Source: Ktedonobacter sp. SOSP1-85
GTDB taxonomy: Bacteria > Chloroflexota > Ktedonobacteria > Ktedonobacterales > Ktedonobacteraceae
NCBI RefSeq assembly: GCF_016587415.1
Contig: NZ_BNJI01000001.1
Location: 1,713,501 to 1,777,500, forward strand
Reading direction: 5' to 3'
DNA length: 64,000 nucleotides
How positions within the stretch are numbered: position 1 is the stretch's first letter; each line of letters begins with the position of its first letter. The notes beneath the pieces were generated by a model. It made no database searches. It was given only the letters and a program-made list of their open reading frames with translations, and was not told where the DNA came from. The translations under genes were made by a program, and so were the position numbers. Shown one piece after another: positions 17,265 through 27,800 of this stretch.

Positions 17265-17921
17265 CTAAACCTGTACATCACTACGCCAGGCTTGCTCTAC
17301 ATAGGCCAGGTTCTGCGCTAACGTATGTGTGCCATCGACGACTACCACATTCAGGTGATATTGCCGCACTTCCTGGATTACGGCACGCGCGAAACCGCTA
17401 TCGCGCTGCATCCAGTTCTCAAAGGCCTGTTCAGGATCACGACACTCCCTTACGACCTCTCTGGCCCAGGTGCGCTGCTGATAGTACGTTAACTGGAACT
17501 CCATAGTTGGGACCATCCACATCGCCCTTGATCTCTCGCACAAAAGAGGGGCAACCAACCCCGGCAATAGGGCCGCTCCCTCAGCCAGGATAGGGACATC
17601 ACGCGGCAATGCCTCAAGGTCACGCACAATCAAACGCCACTCATCATGGTAGGAAGCAAATTCTTCACGAATCTGCTGCTCGACGCTTCTCTCAAGCCAG
17701 AGGGCATCAGGCGTCAGGCGGCTTAAGTGATAGAGCGTTGGCTCATTTGTCACAGTCGCCTCCTGGGCATGCCTGGCATACGCGTCATCACAGCGGTATA
17801 GCCGCCAGCCATAACGCGTAACAAGTTCATCCGCAATCGAGCTTTTCCCCGCGCAAGGTGAGCCACCCAGCCAATAGACATGCTGCAAAGCTTGCTTCAA
17901 TCTCTCAATTTCGTCCAGCAT
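17265..17921 (-). CDS. P-loop kinase-like ATPase
   Basis: 218 aa. The N-terminal VYWLGGSPCAGKSSIADELV is a Walker A motif, followed by a conserved-looking YRCDDAYARHA, as in small nucleoside/antibiotic kinases (AAA_33, chloramphenicol-phosphotransferase-like and shikimate-kinase-like folds). DVPILAEGAALLPGL fits the Walker B/second strand, and a basic lid region (RERTWAREVVRE-like) follows. It probably phosphorylates a small molecule. Start ATG 17921 has only a weak GGGATAA upstream. Confidence 0.7.
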   Translation of the reverse strand: MLDEIERLKQALQHVYWLGGSPCAGKSSIADELVTRYGWRLYRCDDAYARHAQEATVTNEPTLYHLSRLTPDALWLERSVEQQIREEFASYHDEWRLIVRDLEALPRDVPILAEGAALLPGLVAPLLCERSRAMWMVPTMEFQLTYYQQRTWAREVVRECRDPEQAFENWMQRDSGFARAVIQEVRQYHLNVVVVDGTHTLAQNLAYVEQAWRSDVQV

Positions 17922-17989
17922 TATTTATCCCAAACTACTCACAATAAGAAAAAACGGCTTATTTAAAATTTCTTACTTGAACGCAAAAT

Positions 17990-18570
17990 TGATGTAACAA
18001 AAACCAACAATGCGCGTCTATACTATATATAACACCCCACGAGGCCATACTCGGACTTGATTGGTCACCCGATAGCAACATGCTAGCAACCAACAATGTG
18101 CATGATACGCTGCAAACCTGGAAGATACGAGCCTCTAGCCTGCCCACCCATACATATACACTTCCTCAGGCCCAAAGTCATCCTCGCGATCACAACGATG
18201 CCGTTGTTCGCTGGTCGCCCGACGGGAGATGGATCGCCGCCACGCCCTATGCAGGACCGCTGAGTCTCTGGTCACCTACAACTAAACAGACATTTACCTT
18301 TGATCTTATCGCTGGCACACAGGCATCTATTTTCTCTGACCTGGCCTGGTCGCCAGATGGACACACTATAGCTGCAATTGACCAGCAAATATTATCTACT
18401 TCTGGAATGCAACCGCATTCTGGGATGCAACCGCCAAAAAATTTCTAGGTTCTGTACCTGGGCCAGAGCAAGGGTATGGTGGAGGAGTACTTCACTGGGT
18501 CAACAACGAAAACATCGTTGTCATCGACGCACATAGAAATATCATTGCGATTTCCAGGCCTACGCCGTGA
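17990..18570 (+). pseudogene. Decayed WD40-repeat protein
   Basis: The + strand retains WD40-like blades: LGLDWSPDSNMLATNN, VRWSPDGRWIAAT...LSLWSP and LAWSPDGHTIAAIDQQ. The frame then shifts by one base near 18,386-18,390, where one A appears missing from the CAAAT run. It resumes as NIIYFWNATAFWDATAKKFLGSVPG to a stop at 18,568-18,570. No start codon exists for the 5' blade: the frame opens after TGA at about 17,988, and the first ATG (18,080) lies inside a blade. It is therefore truncated at the 5' end and frameshifted. Confidence 0.7.
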
Positions 18571-18572
18571 CC

Positions 18573-18624
18573 CATGCCGGCTTAAGGCTATATCGGCATG
18601 GCCCCTACAGCTCTGTGGGGGCCA
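18573..18624 (-). terminator. Paired hairpins after the class V aminotransferase gene
   Basis: Two small inverted repeats, CATGCCG/CGGCATG (18573-18600) and TGGCCCC/GGGGCCA (18599-18624), share sequence and could be alternative structures. They sit between the end of the WD40 remnant and the 3' end of the leftward gene at 18640. There is no good T-run, so termination is a guess. Confidence 0.35.
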
Positions 18625-18639
18625 TTGGCCTGTCATATA

Positions 18640-20100
18640 TTAGGCGAGGAAGCTCATGCCGTGGAATTCGAAGGCATGCTTATCGCCAACTGGCTCCAGG
18701 TCGCCATGTTCATTATGCGCATACTGGGCGCGGATCTCGCCGCGAGCGATGGCCATCAGGCCAGATGCCAGGCGGTCAATATCATCCTTGCTATTCGCCA
18801 GGCCCAGGCTGGCACGCACCATCCCTGGCAATTCGACAGGGAGACCTGTGAGTAAACGTTCCCGCGCCTCTGAGGCGTCCTCCTCGGAGATCCCCAACAG
18901 GTGCGCCACGTAGAGATGCGCGCAGAAACAGCCACTCCTCACGCCGACGCCCCACTCGTTCGCCAGCACCGCGGCGACTTTCTCATAGCTGTGGCCCTCC
19001 ATGGTGAAGCAGAAGACGCCCAGACGATCCTCTTCACCTGCCAACACCGACTCCCACGCAGGGCCGCGCAGGGTAAGGCCCGGCACTCCCTGCAAGCGCT
19101 GGATGGCATAGCGTGTCAGTTCACGCTCATGTTCCGCCACGCGCTCCATGCCGAAACGCATCAGTTCTTCCAGAGCGGCAGCCATCGCCACCACGCCAAT
19201 CACATTTGGCGAGCCAGCCTCCTCTAGATCGGGACCCGTAGCCCATTTAATGCCTGAACTTGTCACCAGGCAGGCAGTACCACCACCCACGAGCATGGGA
19301 TCGCCATCGGCGAAGAGGGTAGCGGGAACCACCAGCGCACCGGCACCATAGGGAGCATAGAGCTTGTGCCCGGAGAAGGCCACGATATCGATACAATCAG
19401 CGGTCCCGTACGTTCCCATCGAAATGTGTCGATGCGGAGTCAACTGGGCAGCGTCGACGGCGATCTTCGCGCCATGCGCGTGGGCCAGGCGTGCCACCTG
19501 GTGGACATCATTGACCAGGCCCGTTACATTCGAGGCGGCGCTGATGGTGATCAGCTTGACCTTCCCATCGTGCTGGTACAGGCGTTGCTCCAGGTCCGCT
19601 ATGTCGATACGGCCATCCTCTGTAAGCGGCACCATCTCATGCTTCTTGCGAAACCAGGGCAGGAGATTGGAGTGATGCTCCATCTTCGTCGTCAAAATAA
19701 GCTCATCGTCTTCCAGCAAGGTCCGGTGAGCCAGGAGATTCAAGGCTTCGGTTGTATTGCGTACAAATACCACCACGTGCGTCTTTGGCGTCGTGCCAAC
19801 GAAGCGCATCACGGCATCGCGTGCATGCTCGTAGAGGTGGGTCGAGAGGCGCGACTTATAGCCCGCCCCCCGGTGTACGCTTGAATACCACGGGAGGAAA
19901 TCATCGACGGCCTGGCGTACCTTGACCAGTGGCGGCGTGCTCGCCGCACTATCCAGGTTTACATAGCGTACCTGCTCACCAGTAATCAGGGGGACCTCGG
20001 TCTTTATACCCACCACGCGCGGGCGCGCATAGGCTGACTTTCTTGTTCCCTTTACGGATCGATCGGATCGATGCTCTGCGGTCGTTGTCATTAGCTCCAT
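18640..20100 (-). CDS. Class V aminotransferase / cysteine desulfurase-like PLP enzyme
   Basis: 486 aa, longer than SufS/NifS (about 400). It has the fold-I PLP core: DSAASTPP, VVVFVRNTTEALNL, TKMEHHSNLLPW, the cofactor aspartate in KIAVDAAQL (Asp216), and Schiff-base Lys246 in AFSGHKLYAPYGAG. RSGCFCAH near residue 400 places a cysteine close to the SufS active-site loop position, so desulfurase or selenocysteine lyase-type chemistry is possible. No Fe-S assembly genes are nearby, and the C-terminal extension is atypical. A second ATG three codons in is an equally good start. Confidence 0.82.
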   Translation of the reverse strand: MELMTTTAEHRSDRSVKGTRKSAYARPRVVGIKTEVPLITGEQVRYVNLDSAASTPPLVKVRQAVDDFLPWYSSVHRGAGYKSRLSTHLYEHARDAVMRFVGTTPKTHVVVFVRNTTEALNLLAHRTLLEDDELILTTKMEHHSNLLPWFRKKHEMVPLTEDGRIDIADLEQRLYQHDGKVKLITISAASNVTGLVNDVHQVARLAHAHGAKIAVDAAQLTPHRHISMGTYGTADCIDIVAFSGHKLYAPYGAGALVVPATLFADGDPMLVGGGTACLVTSSGIKWATGPDLEEAGSPNVIGVVAMAAALEELMRFGMERVAEHERELTRYAIQRLQGVPGLTLRGPAWESVLAGEEDRLGVFCFTMEGHSYEKVAAVLANEWGVGVRSGCFCAHLYVAHLLGISEEDASEARERLLTGLPVELPGMVRASLGLANSKDDIDRLASGLMAIARGEIRAQYAHNEHGDLEPVGDKHAFEFHGMSFLA

Positions 20101-20245
20101 GTTCCTTCCCAGACAATACAGCTTCTTTTAAACCAGGCATTCTCTACCTTGCCTAAAAGTATACCCAGAGTATCGCGCAAATATCAAGTTTCCCCACAAA
20201 ATTTGTGATCTAATGTCGAGTTGATACACTTGATAATATAAGTCA

Positions 20246-20313
20246 AGTATTACTAAAGAGAAAGCCGCGCTATGCCCCAGGAGGCATAGCGCGGCTTTCT
20301 CTTTAGTAATACT
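20246..20313 (-). terminator. 31-bp perfect-stem hairpin
   Basis: Arms 20246-20276 and 20283-20313 are perfect complements with loop CCAGGA. The structure begins 2 bp after the stop codon of the leftward DUF4126 gene and separates it from the aminotransferase gene. The AAAGAG/CTCTTT portion gives only a weak T-rich tail. Confidence 0.85.
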
Positions 20314-20315
20314 GT

Positions 20316-20855
20316 TTATTCTTTAACTGCGAGGTAACCAAGGCCCAGGGCCAGGCCATCCTCTAGCAGGGCGACGACCGGGTCGGGCAGGAAGGTGTTT
20401 TTGGTGAGCCATGAGCGTACATTATAGCCCGCGAAGGTGCCAACACCGGCTCCTGCGGCCCCCAGAGCCGCACCTAGCCAGAGCGATTTACCATAGCGGC
20501 GACTGAGCAGCAGACCGGTCAGCGCGCCAATGCCCAGGCGACCAATCAGGGGGGCGGGCTCGGTACGTGAGGGGGTCATGGGGAGCTTATCGCCTACTAT
20601 TTCGCCGGTGGCGAGAAAGCTGGTGACCACGCGGGTCGCGGGCGAGGCCAGTAGCTCCTCCAGGCCATTCTTCGGCTCAGGATCGCGTTCCTTGGTCCAG
20701 TCAAGCAGTGTAAAGGGTGTCATTGAGCGCAGGCCCGCGACAAGACCCAATCCCAACACACGTACGTAGATAGCACGCGCCTCCTCATCATCACGTATAC
20801 TTTCAAACTCGGCGGCGATAATCTCTGGCAGTGTCTCTTTTTTCTCGATAGACAT
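20316..20855 (-). CDS. DUF4126-type membrane protein
   Basis: About 179 aa. After an acidic cytoplasmic N-terminus, the sequence GLVAGLRSMTPFTLLDW is the family's conserved opening. Three to four glycine/alanine-rich helices follow (LIGRLGIGALTGLLLSRRYGKSLWLGAALGAAGAGVG split by basic residues, then LEDGLALGLGYLAVKE). ATG 20855 follows GAGAAAGG; the longer frame to 20894 is unlikely. Biochemical role unknown. Confidence 0.72.
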   Translation of the reverse strand: MSIEKKETLPEIIAAEFESIRDDEEARAIYVRVLGLGLVAGLRSMTPFTLLDWTKERDPEPKNGLEELLASPATRVVTSFLATGEIVGDKLPMTPSRTEPAPLIGRLGIGALTGLLLSRRYGKSLWLGAALGAAGAGVGTFAGYNVRSWLTKNTFLPDPVVALLEDGLALGLGYLAVKE

Positions 20856-21017
20856 AGAACTCGGCCTTTCTCTCCCATCAGATATTGCAGACAATGCATA
20901 TTACACGCAGCACGTCACTATTGGTGGCACTCTCTTGTCTCTACCCTAATAGCACGTTTGAATGGCCCTCGTTGGTTCCAGCAAGGTGCTCTCAGCACCT
21001 GCACATCCCGCACCCGG

Positions 21018-24000
21018 TCAGGTCTGTTCTTCGATGGCTCCAAGGAAGTGGAGTGCCTCGCGTTGTGCCTCTGAAAGGCCAATGACGCCGTAAATGTTTG
21101 TGCCTTCGTAGGTCCGTGTACTGCGTAGAGTGCGCGTGCAGGCACCACTCGCCACGTCCCAGAGCTTGATTGTGCCATCATCGCTGCAACTAGCTAGCTG
21201 CGCCCCATCGGGACGAAAGGTTACCGACCAGATCCAGCCTTCATGTCCGCGCCATACCGCCAGGCAGCGCCCCGTCTGCACCTCCCAGAGGCGAATAGTC
21301 TGGTCATGACTGCCCGTGGCAAGCAGCGTGCCGTCAGGGTGAAAGGCCAGCGTGCGTACCCAGCCAGTATGGCCATCCATGATATGCACACAGGCTCCGC
21401 TCGCTACGTCCCATACCCGCAGCGTTAGATCGTCGCTACAGCTGGCCAGGTAGCGCCCATCCGGGCTAAACTCTATAGCCCAGATACGATGGGTATGACC
21501 GGTAAATTCGCGCACCACCTCGCCCGTCTCGCTGTCCCATAAGCGAATTACGGGATCGTCAGTGCCACAGGCAAGCTGCCTGGTGACTGGATGAAAGGCG
21601 ACCTTCCAGATATACCCAGTGATGCCCTCTATACGTCTGAGCAACTGGCCAGTAGCGACTTCCCAGACGCATACCGTCAAATCATGGCTGCCACTGGCAA
21701 GCAAGGAGCCATCGGCGCTGAAGACTGCTGAGCGGACCAGGTGTGTGTGTCCACGTAAGATACGAAGACAGTGCCCCGTGCGCGCGTCCCAGAGACGAAC
21801 TGTCTCATCCTCGCTTCCGCTGGCAATAGTAAAGCCATCCTGACTATAGGCAACGGTGCGGACGCGATTCTGATGTCCGCGCAGTGCACGCAGACTACGC
21901 CCAGTCTCTACCTCCCAGAGACGAAGAGTGCGGTCCTCGCTTCCACTCAATAGCAAGCGCCCATCTGGACTATAAGCCAGAGCCTTCAACAGGTCGGTAT
22001 AACCGCGTAAGGTACGCAAACAGAGCATACTCCGCCGGTCCCACCAACGGATTGTGTCATCCTCGCTGGTACTGATGAGTTGCGTGGTATTGGGGACAAA
22101 CACCACGGACCAGATGCGGCTCCCGTGAGCATGTACCTGGTGGATGCGTTGATGGCTTGTCATATCCCAGAGATTCAGCATCTGATCGTCGCCCGCGCTC
22201 GCCAACAAGGTACTATCGGCGCTAAAATGCATGGTACGAACGCGGCTCCCCTGGCCCTGCAATACCACTACTTGCTCGTAATCCTCCGTTCGCCAGAGCC
22301 GAATCGTGTGGTCTTCGCTTCCAGCCGCCAGCAAGCGTCCGTCGGGGCTGAAGGCCACGACGCGCACTGCCTGGCTCGGCCCAGCCAGGGTCGCGACATG
22401 CGCACCTTGCTCATAATCCCACAAACGTACTGTCGTCTCATCTCCAGTTGAGGCCAGCAATGGCAGGCTGGGATGGAAGACCAGGGAGCGCACCCTCTGG
22501 CTATGCCCATCCAGTACGCTCGCTACATGCCCGGAAAAGGCATCCCATAGATAAATGAGCCGATCTTCACCCGCGCTGGCTACATAGCGTCCATCCGGGC
22601 TAAAGGCAACGGTGCGCACCTGGTCGCGATGCCCATGTAAGATATGCTGACAGGCTCCACTCTCGACCTCCCAGAGACGCACCGTATGGTCCTCGCTCCC
22701 ACTCGCCAGGTAGCGACCGTCCGGGCTAAAGGCCAGCGAGCGTATCTCCTCGCTATGCCCACTACAGGTCAGAACAGGTGTGGCGTCATCAGTCCTCCAG
22801 ACACGTATGGTCCCGACAGTGGTGCCTGCCGCCAGCAAGCGTCCATCCTGGCTGATCGCCAGGCACAGTATCCAGGCAAAGGAATCGTTGAGTGCACAGT
22901 TCAAGAGCGTGGCGTACGCCAGGTTCACAAAGGCAAAGTCGTTGCCTTGCAGATAAGCCTGGCGAATGGTGAGTGAGGAGCAATCCAGCCCTTGCAGGTT
23001 CGCATTTAATGTCACAAGTAGGTTCACAATGTTCCCAGCTCCATAGCCACTCTCCAGACCCTCCCCCTCACGCAGGCGATCAAGTAAGGTGCGCAAATGA
23101 CGCTCACAATGCGTATGCCCTAATGCCGCTAGCAACTTCTTGAGCAACGGCTGGACAATCAGCCGCACCTGGCTCTCGCGGATATAGTCGCTGGCCTGCG
23201 CCTTCAGTACCGCGTAGCCGCTACATCCCGCCAGCTCGCCCGCACGCAGACCCACAAACAGCAATTCTACCAGGCGTTCAATCATAAACTCCATAATCAC
23301 GGGCTGCAAGGTAAAACGATGCTCGACGCTTATCTCCACCATCGAGCGCCGCCGCAGGGAATTGAGCGCGTCCAGAAGCGCCCCTTTCGCAACTGGGATG
23401 ACCAGGTCGTCACTCAAGGTCTGGAGACTTACGGGTTCGCGCTCAATCGCCAACCATTGGAGCAGATCCTGCTCCAGGTTGGAGAGGCGATGAAATTGCT
23501 GCTCCAGAAGCACCGAAATATCTCCAAAGACGGCCTCGCCCTCACGGAGAAATTCGCCAATAGAGCCATCAAAGAGTTCACGAATGGAGGCCGAGACGAG
23601 CTTGAGCGCCAGGGGATTGCCTGCGTACAACCGTAGAAGCGCCTCCCATTCGGCATCTGAGCCAGTCAGTTCCTTCTCCTGCAATAGCTGCTGGCTCTCG
23701 GCCACTCCCAGCGCTGGCAACACAAGTGAGCGCACGCGGGCGCTCCCCCCCTCCAGGCGTGTAATCTCCTTCGGCTTCTCGCGACTAGTTAGCAACAAAC
23801 AGCTCTGATGAGGATGAGTACCGAGGTGGGTCAGGAGTTGGCCATACGCCTCATAGCCCACGCGATAGCGCCCGGCCTGCTCGCCTCCCTGAAGGATCGA
23901 CTCCATGTTATCGAGAATCAAGAGGCAGCGCTTCTCGGCACAGCACTGCAACAGGCGAGCAAGGGAGGCTTCAAATGACAGGGTCTCCGTGGGGTCCAGC

Positions 24001-24584
24001 GCCTCCAGGTGTTGCAGGCAGGCACGTATATAGGCTTCAGGGGAAGGCGCATTCTGGAGCGAGAACCAGTGGACAGATGAGAAGGCACTTTTGAGCTGCT
24101 CAGCTATAACGCGCGCGAAGGTAGTTTTTCCTGCGCCGCCCATCCCCAGAAACGCTACGATTCGGCAGCCCTCCTCAAGTATCCAACCTCTGAGGAGTTC
24201 TTGTTCCACATCCCGGCCAAAGAACTCCTCGACGTAGGGAGCCTCGCCCCACTCTTCATGACGAGGTATAATCTCCAGGCGCGGCTCGGTATGCATCGCA
24301 GGTGCTGGCTCCGCTGGTTGTAGAGTGGCTGCCTGCAACTGCGGCAATGCTTCTCCCGTCTCAGGTACCAGAGTATCCTCAAACAGGCCCAGAGTCAGCG
24401 CATCTTTCTGAAAAAAATGGGTCAGCCGCTGGACATAATACGGACTGGGAAAGGCCTCTCCTCGCTCCCAACGCCCTACAGTTTTTGTATCACATTGGAG
24501 CGCAGTCGCGACCTCGCTCTGGGATAATCCGCGTAGCTTGCGCTCACGCCTCAGGTTTTCGTACCAGTGTACTCGCTTTTCCAT
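21018..24584 (-). CDS. STAND signalling protein: XRE HTH, NB-ARC ATPase, 14 WD40 repeats
   Basis: 1188 aa. Residues 8-60 form an XRE-type helix-turn-helix (LRGLSQSEVATALQCDTKTVGRWERG, here spanning the recognition helix). The NB-ARC NTPase follows, with Walker A GMGGAGKTT (147-155) and Walker B LLILDN (221-226), and then a helical linker. From about residue 575 there are 14 WD40 repeats, consistent with two seven-bladed propellers (IRVW, VRLW ... IKLWDV). The C-terminus YEGTNIYGVIGLSEAQ.ALHFLGAIEE is common in this bacterial class. Such proteins are thought to sense ligands through the propellers and switch by nucleotide-driven oligomerisation; a DNA-binding output fits here. It is divergent from the multi-GAF kinase gene. 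Confidence 0.92.
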   Translation of the reverse strand: MEKRVHWYENLRRERKLRGLSQSEVATALQCDTKTVGRWERGEAFPSPYYVQRLTHFFQKDALTLGLFEDTLVPETGEALPQLQAATLQPAEPAPAMHTEPRLEIIPRHEEWGEAPYVEEFFGRDVEQELLRGWILEEGCRIVAFLGMGGAGKTTFARVIAEQLKSAFSSVHWFSLQNAPSPEAYIRACLQHLEALDPTETLSFEASLARLLQCCAEKRCLLILDNMESILQGGEQAGRYRVGYEAYGQLLTHLGTHPHQSCLLLTSREKPKEITRLEGGSARVRSLVLPALGVAESQQLLQEKELTGSDAEWEALLRLYAGNPLALKLVSASIRELFDGSIGEFLREGEAVFGDISVLLEQQFHRLSNLEQDLLQWLAIEREPVSLQTLSDDLVIPVAKGALLDALNSLRRRSMVEISVEHRFTLQPVIMEFMIERLVELLFVGLRAGELAGCSGYAVLKAQASDYIRESQVRLIVQPLLKKLLAALGHTHCERHLRTLLDRLREGEGLESGYGAGNIVNLLVTLNANLQGLDCSSLTIRQAYLQGNDFAFVNLAYATLLNCALNDSFAWILCLAISQDGRLLAAGTTVGTIRVWRTDDATPVLTCSGHSEEIRSLAFSPDGRYLASGSEDHTVRLWEVESGACQHILHGHRDQVRTVAFSPDGRYVASAGEDRLIYLWDAFSGHVASVLDGHSQRVRSLVFHPSLPLLASTGDETTVRLWDYEQGAHVATLAGPSQAVRVVAFSPDGRLLAAGSEDHTIRLWRTEDYEQVVVLQGQGSRVRTMHFSADSTLLASAGDDQMLNLWDMTSHQRIHQVHAHGSRIWSVVFVPNTTQLISTSEDDTIRWWDRRSMLCLRTLRGYTDLLKALAYSPDGRLLLSGSEDRTLRLWEVETGRSLRALRGHQNRVRTVAYSQDGFTIASGSEDETVRLWDARTGHCLRILRGHTHLVRSAVFSADGSLLASGSHDLTVCVWEVATGQLLRRIEGITGYIWKVAFHPVTRQLACGTDDPVIRLWDSETGEVVREFTGHTHRIWAIEFSPDGRYLASCSDDLTLRVWDVASGACVHIMDGHTGWVRTLAFHPDGTLLATGSHDQTIRLWEVQTGRCLAVWRGHEGWIWSVTFRPDGAQLASCSDDGTIKLWDVASGACTRTLRSTRTYEGTNIYGVIGLSEAQREALHFLGAIEEQT

Positions 24585-24635
24585 GCAAATCCCTTTGATA
24601 CAAATGGTCCTGGCATTCTAAAAAAAGCGAACGAC

Positions 24636-24671
24636 GTCCCCTAGATGTCCCCTACCTGTCCCATATATGGG
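24636..24671. promoter_or_regulatory. Three tandem 11-bp repeats plus palindrome in the STAND/HK promoter region
   Basis: GTCCCCTAGAT (24636), GTCCCCTACCT (24647) and GTCCCATATAT (24658) follow one another at exactly 11-bp intervals. The third merges into the perfect palindrome CCCATATATGGG (24660-24671). The spacing is one DNA helical turn, as expected for a protein array bound on one face. It lies 52 bp upstream of the STAND gene start and about 150 bp upstream of the kinase gene. Confidence 0.55.
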
Positions 24672-24819
24672 GTTCTCTCACCAACGTGCTTAGAGTATCT
24701 TCAAAACAGGAGCTAGCTACAAAACAATTGTTTTTGTTAGCATAACAAAGTACACTCAATACTACAATATATTTGCAAAAACATCTAACGTATTCTATTT
24801 TCAGGTGGAGGAATATACT

Positions 24820-27800
24820 ATGCGCTCCCCATTCTCCTCAATCACCCTTGCTCAGCTTGCGCAGCGGCTCACGGCTGAGATATATGAGCGCGGGAATCTC
24901 GCTGAAGCGCTCCTGCACATAGCAGAGCAGGCGCGCGCCCTCTTTACACCTGATATCTGCATTCTGACCGCCTATCATCCCGTCACAGGGACGTTTCACT
25001 ACGCACGCGCGCTCTACGCCGAGAGCCAGCAGAGAGACTCGTCGCCTGCCGCGCCGCGCGCGCATATCCTTCGCGAAGAGACCATAGCCCCCTTCCTCTC
25101 GCGAGAGGTTCAGGAGATACAGCCAGAAATCCTTTATGTCTCAGACTTGCAAGCAAGGCCTTTCTATCACTCCGACTATACACGGGCAGAGCAGGTACAT
25201 TCCTTGATCTCTTTTGCACTGAGCAATCGACCAGGTCATCCTCCTTTTGCGATGCTCACCCTGGCCTTCCGTGAATTATCCCCATCAACTTCTCTCGAAG
25301 AGGAACTATTGAAGCAATTTTCCAGGCTGGCAACATTCGTCTTACAAGAGACATGGATGCTGCAACGTTACCGCGAGGCGACGCATATTGGGCAGGTTAT
25401 CAACCAGGAGGTTATATCCATTGATACCCTGCTTCCTACCCTCTACCCACTCTTAAATAATCTGCTCGATGCTCGCCATGCCCTGATGCTGGCCATCTAC
25501 CAGGCCCCAACGCATACGCGTGATCTCTATGGCATCGATGAGGGAAATGCAATTCGCGAAGGAGATCGCCCACCCAGCGGGGCCAGCCAGTATGTCTTAC
25601 AAACACGCCGCCCCGTCCTGGTCGAGCATCTCAGTAGCCAGGCTCAGCAGCTCCCTTTTCATATCGCTCCGGTGCGTGGCACCTTGCCCAAGGAATCCTT
25701 TATCTTCGTCCCCCTGCTACTGGGGGAGATTCCCCTGGGTGTGCTCTCCGTCCAGCATCCCCACCCATATGCCTACACGCATGAAGATATGGCTATTCTG
25801 CAAGTGCTGGGCAACCATATCCTCATGGCTATCAATAATATCCGCCTTTATGATAGTCTGACACAGCTTAATGAGGCGGGTCGCCTGCTCACCAGCCAGC
25901 TTCATTATCCCCTTAGAGAGATCATCGAGCGCATCCAGATCGCAAGCGGGGCCAAACGCGTTGTTCTGAAGCCCACCCTAGTCGGCACTACCTATGACCC
26001 AACACCACCAGAGCGCCTCCTGAGCGGCGAACCATCTCATATCCTCAAGCATGAATCCCTGGTGAGAGACTGGCAAGAACAGGTGACCGAACATATGACC
26101 TTCCATCCCCATACCCTTTTTGAACCTACATGTAGCTCGACCCGCGAGCCACTACTCAAAAGAGTTCGGCTCCCCCTGGTCCAGGAAGGCATCAAATCAC
26201 TGGCCATTGTGCCCTTGCGTGTGGACGTGGAAGCGGTTGGCGTCCTCTTCATCTTCTACGAGCAAAGCCAATATTTCGACCGGTCGCAAAAGCTGCTGAT
26301 TGAAGGCCTGGCCCACTTTGCCGCCATCGCGATCCGCAACGCGCAGACCTTCAATAGTCTCCTACAACGCCGGGTACGCGAGCTAGAAATCTTACAACGC
26401 ATTGATAAAGAGCTGAATAGCACACTCGACCTGGAGGCGCTTCTGGAGGCGCTCTTACACCAGGCCCTTACCTATGTCCCCGTCGAAGGGGCATGTATCA
26501 TGCTCTATGATCGCAAGAAACAAACACTTGAGGCCAAAGCCGCCTATGGGACCCATGCCGTTCTAAAGCAACCCTTTAAAATCCCCTTCTCTGAGGGGCG
26601 CGGCCTGACCAATTGGGCCATTCACTACAAACGTTCAGTGCGCGTCGATAACGTGCATAGCGATGCTCCCTGGAGTAGCCTCTATATCAATAAGGTGCCT
26701 GATACCAACTCCGAATTAGATATTCCTCTTCTCAATGGCGAGCAAGCCATTGGTGTGCTCAATTTTGAAAGCACGCGTATCGGCGCATTTCACCAGGAAG
26801 ACCAGGAATTTCTGGAGACGCTGGCTGGACAGGCCGTACTGGCCATTGCCAAAGCTCAGGCCTATGAGCGAGAGAAGCGCCTCGCCAACGAACGGCAGGC
26901 GCTCTACGCCATTAGCAAGGAGCTTACCAGCCAGCTAGAAACGAAGCGTGTCTTTGCGCTTATCCTCGATAAAGCCCTCGAACTCATGCAAAACAAATCG
27001 CGTACGGGCTGCCTCATGCTCTATGATCGCGAAGAGCAAGTCCTCTGGATGGCTGCCGAGCGTGGCGTCTTACCAGATAAGAAAGGAAGGGAACATAGCG
27101 TGAACGAAGGCATCGTCGGACAGGTTGCCCGCACCAGGCAACTGTTGAATATCGATCCCTCACAGCCAGGCTGGAAAGAGATCTATCTGCGCTACATTCA
27201 GGATACGCGCTCAGAGCTGGCCGTGCCGATGCTCGTCAATGGTGAGCTCAAAGGTGTGCTCAATATCGAGAGCCCAGAAGAACAGGCCTTTGATGAGAGT
27301 GATGAGCGCCTGCTCCAGGGACTGGCCGACCTGGCGATTGTCGCCTTACGCAACGCCGAGCTTTACCAGGAGGCAGAGAAGGAGAAGCAACACTTCGCCC
27401 TACTGTATCGCGCCAGTCGCGAATTGGGAGAACTCAACGATATCAGCCAGCTTGAGCAAGGATACCAGATCGTTTTTCAACTAGCGGAACACTATAGCCA
27501 GAGCTATGTTGAGCTGTGCCGCTATGATGAGCACGCTGATGCACTCCAGCGTCTGCGCTTCTCCGCACCAGGCATCCTACATGAACATGGACCCATCAGC
27601 ACCGCTGAGCAGCACTATCAGTCGATCCTCAAACATCATGAGAAGATCATTATCGGCAAGCAGGCCTATACATCCACCTCGCAGCCAGAACCCAGAGATG
27701 GTCAGGCCATGCTCCTCCTCCCCATTCGCTTCGACAGACACCTGTATGGCACGCTCACCCTGGTCCATCGTGAGGCGGGACACTTTGGCAAGACCGATAT

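Noticed and set aside
20228..20248. ACTTGA-N9-TCAAGT inverted repeat upstream of the aminotransferase gene
   Set aside because: Short, A/T-rich and partly overlapping the 31-bp hairpin; not distinguishable from chance.
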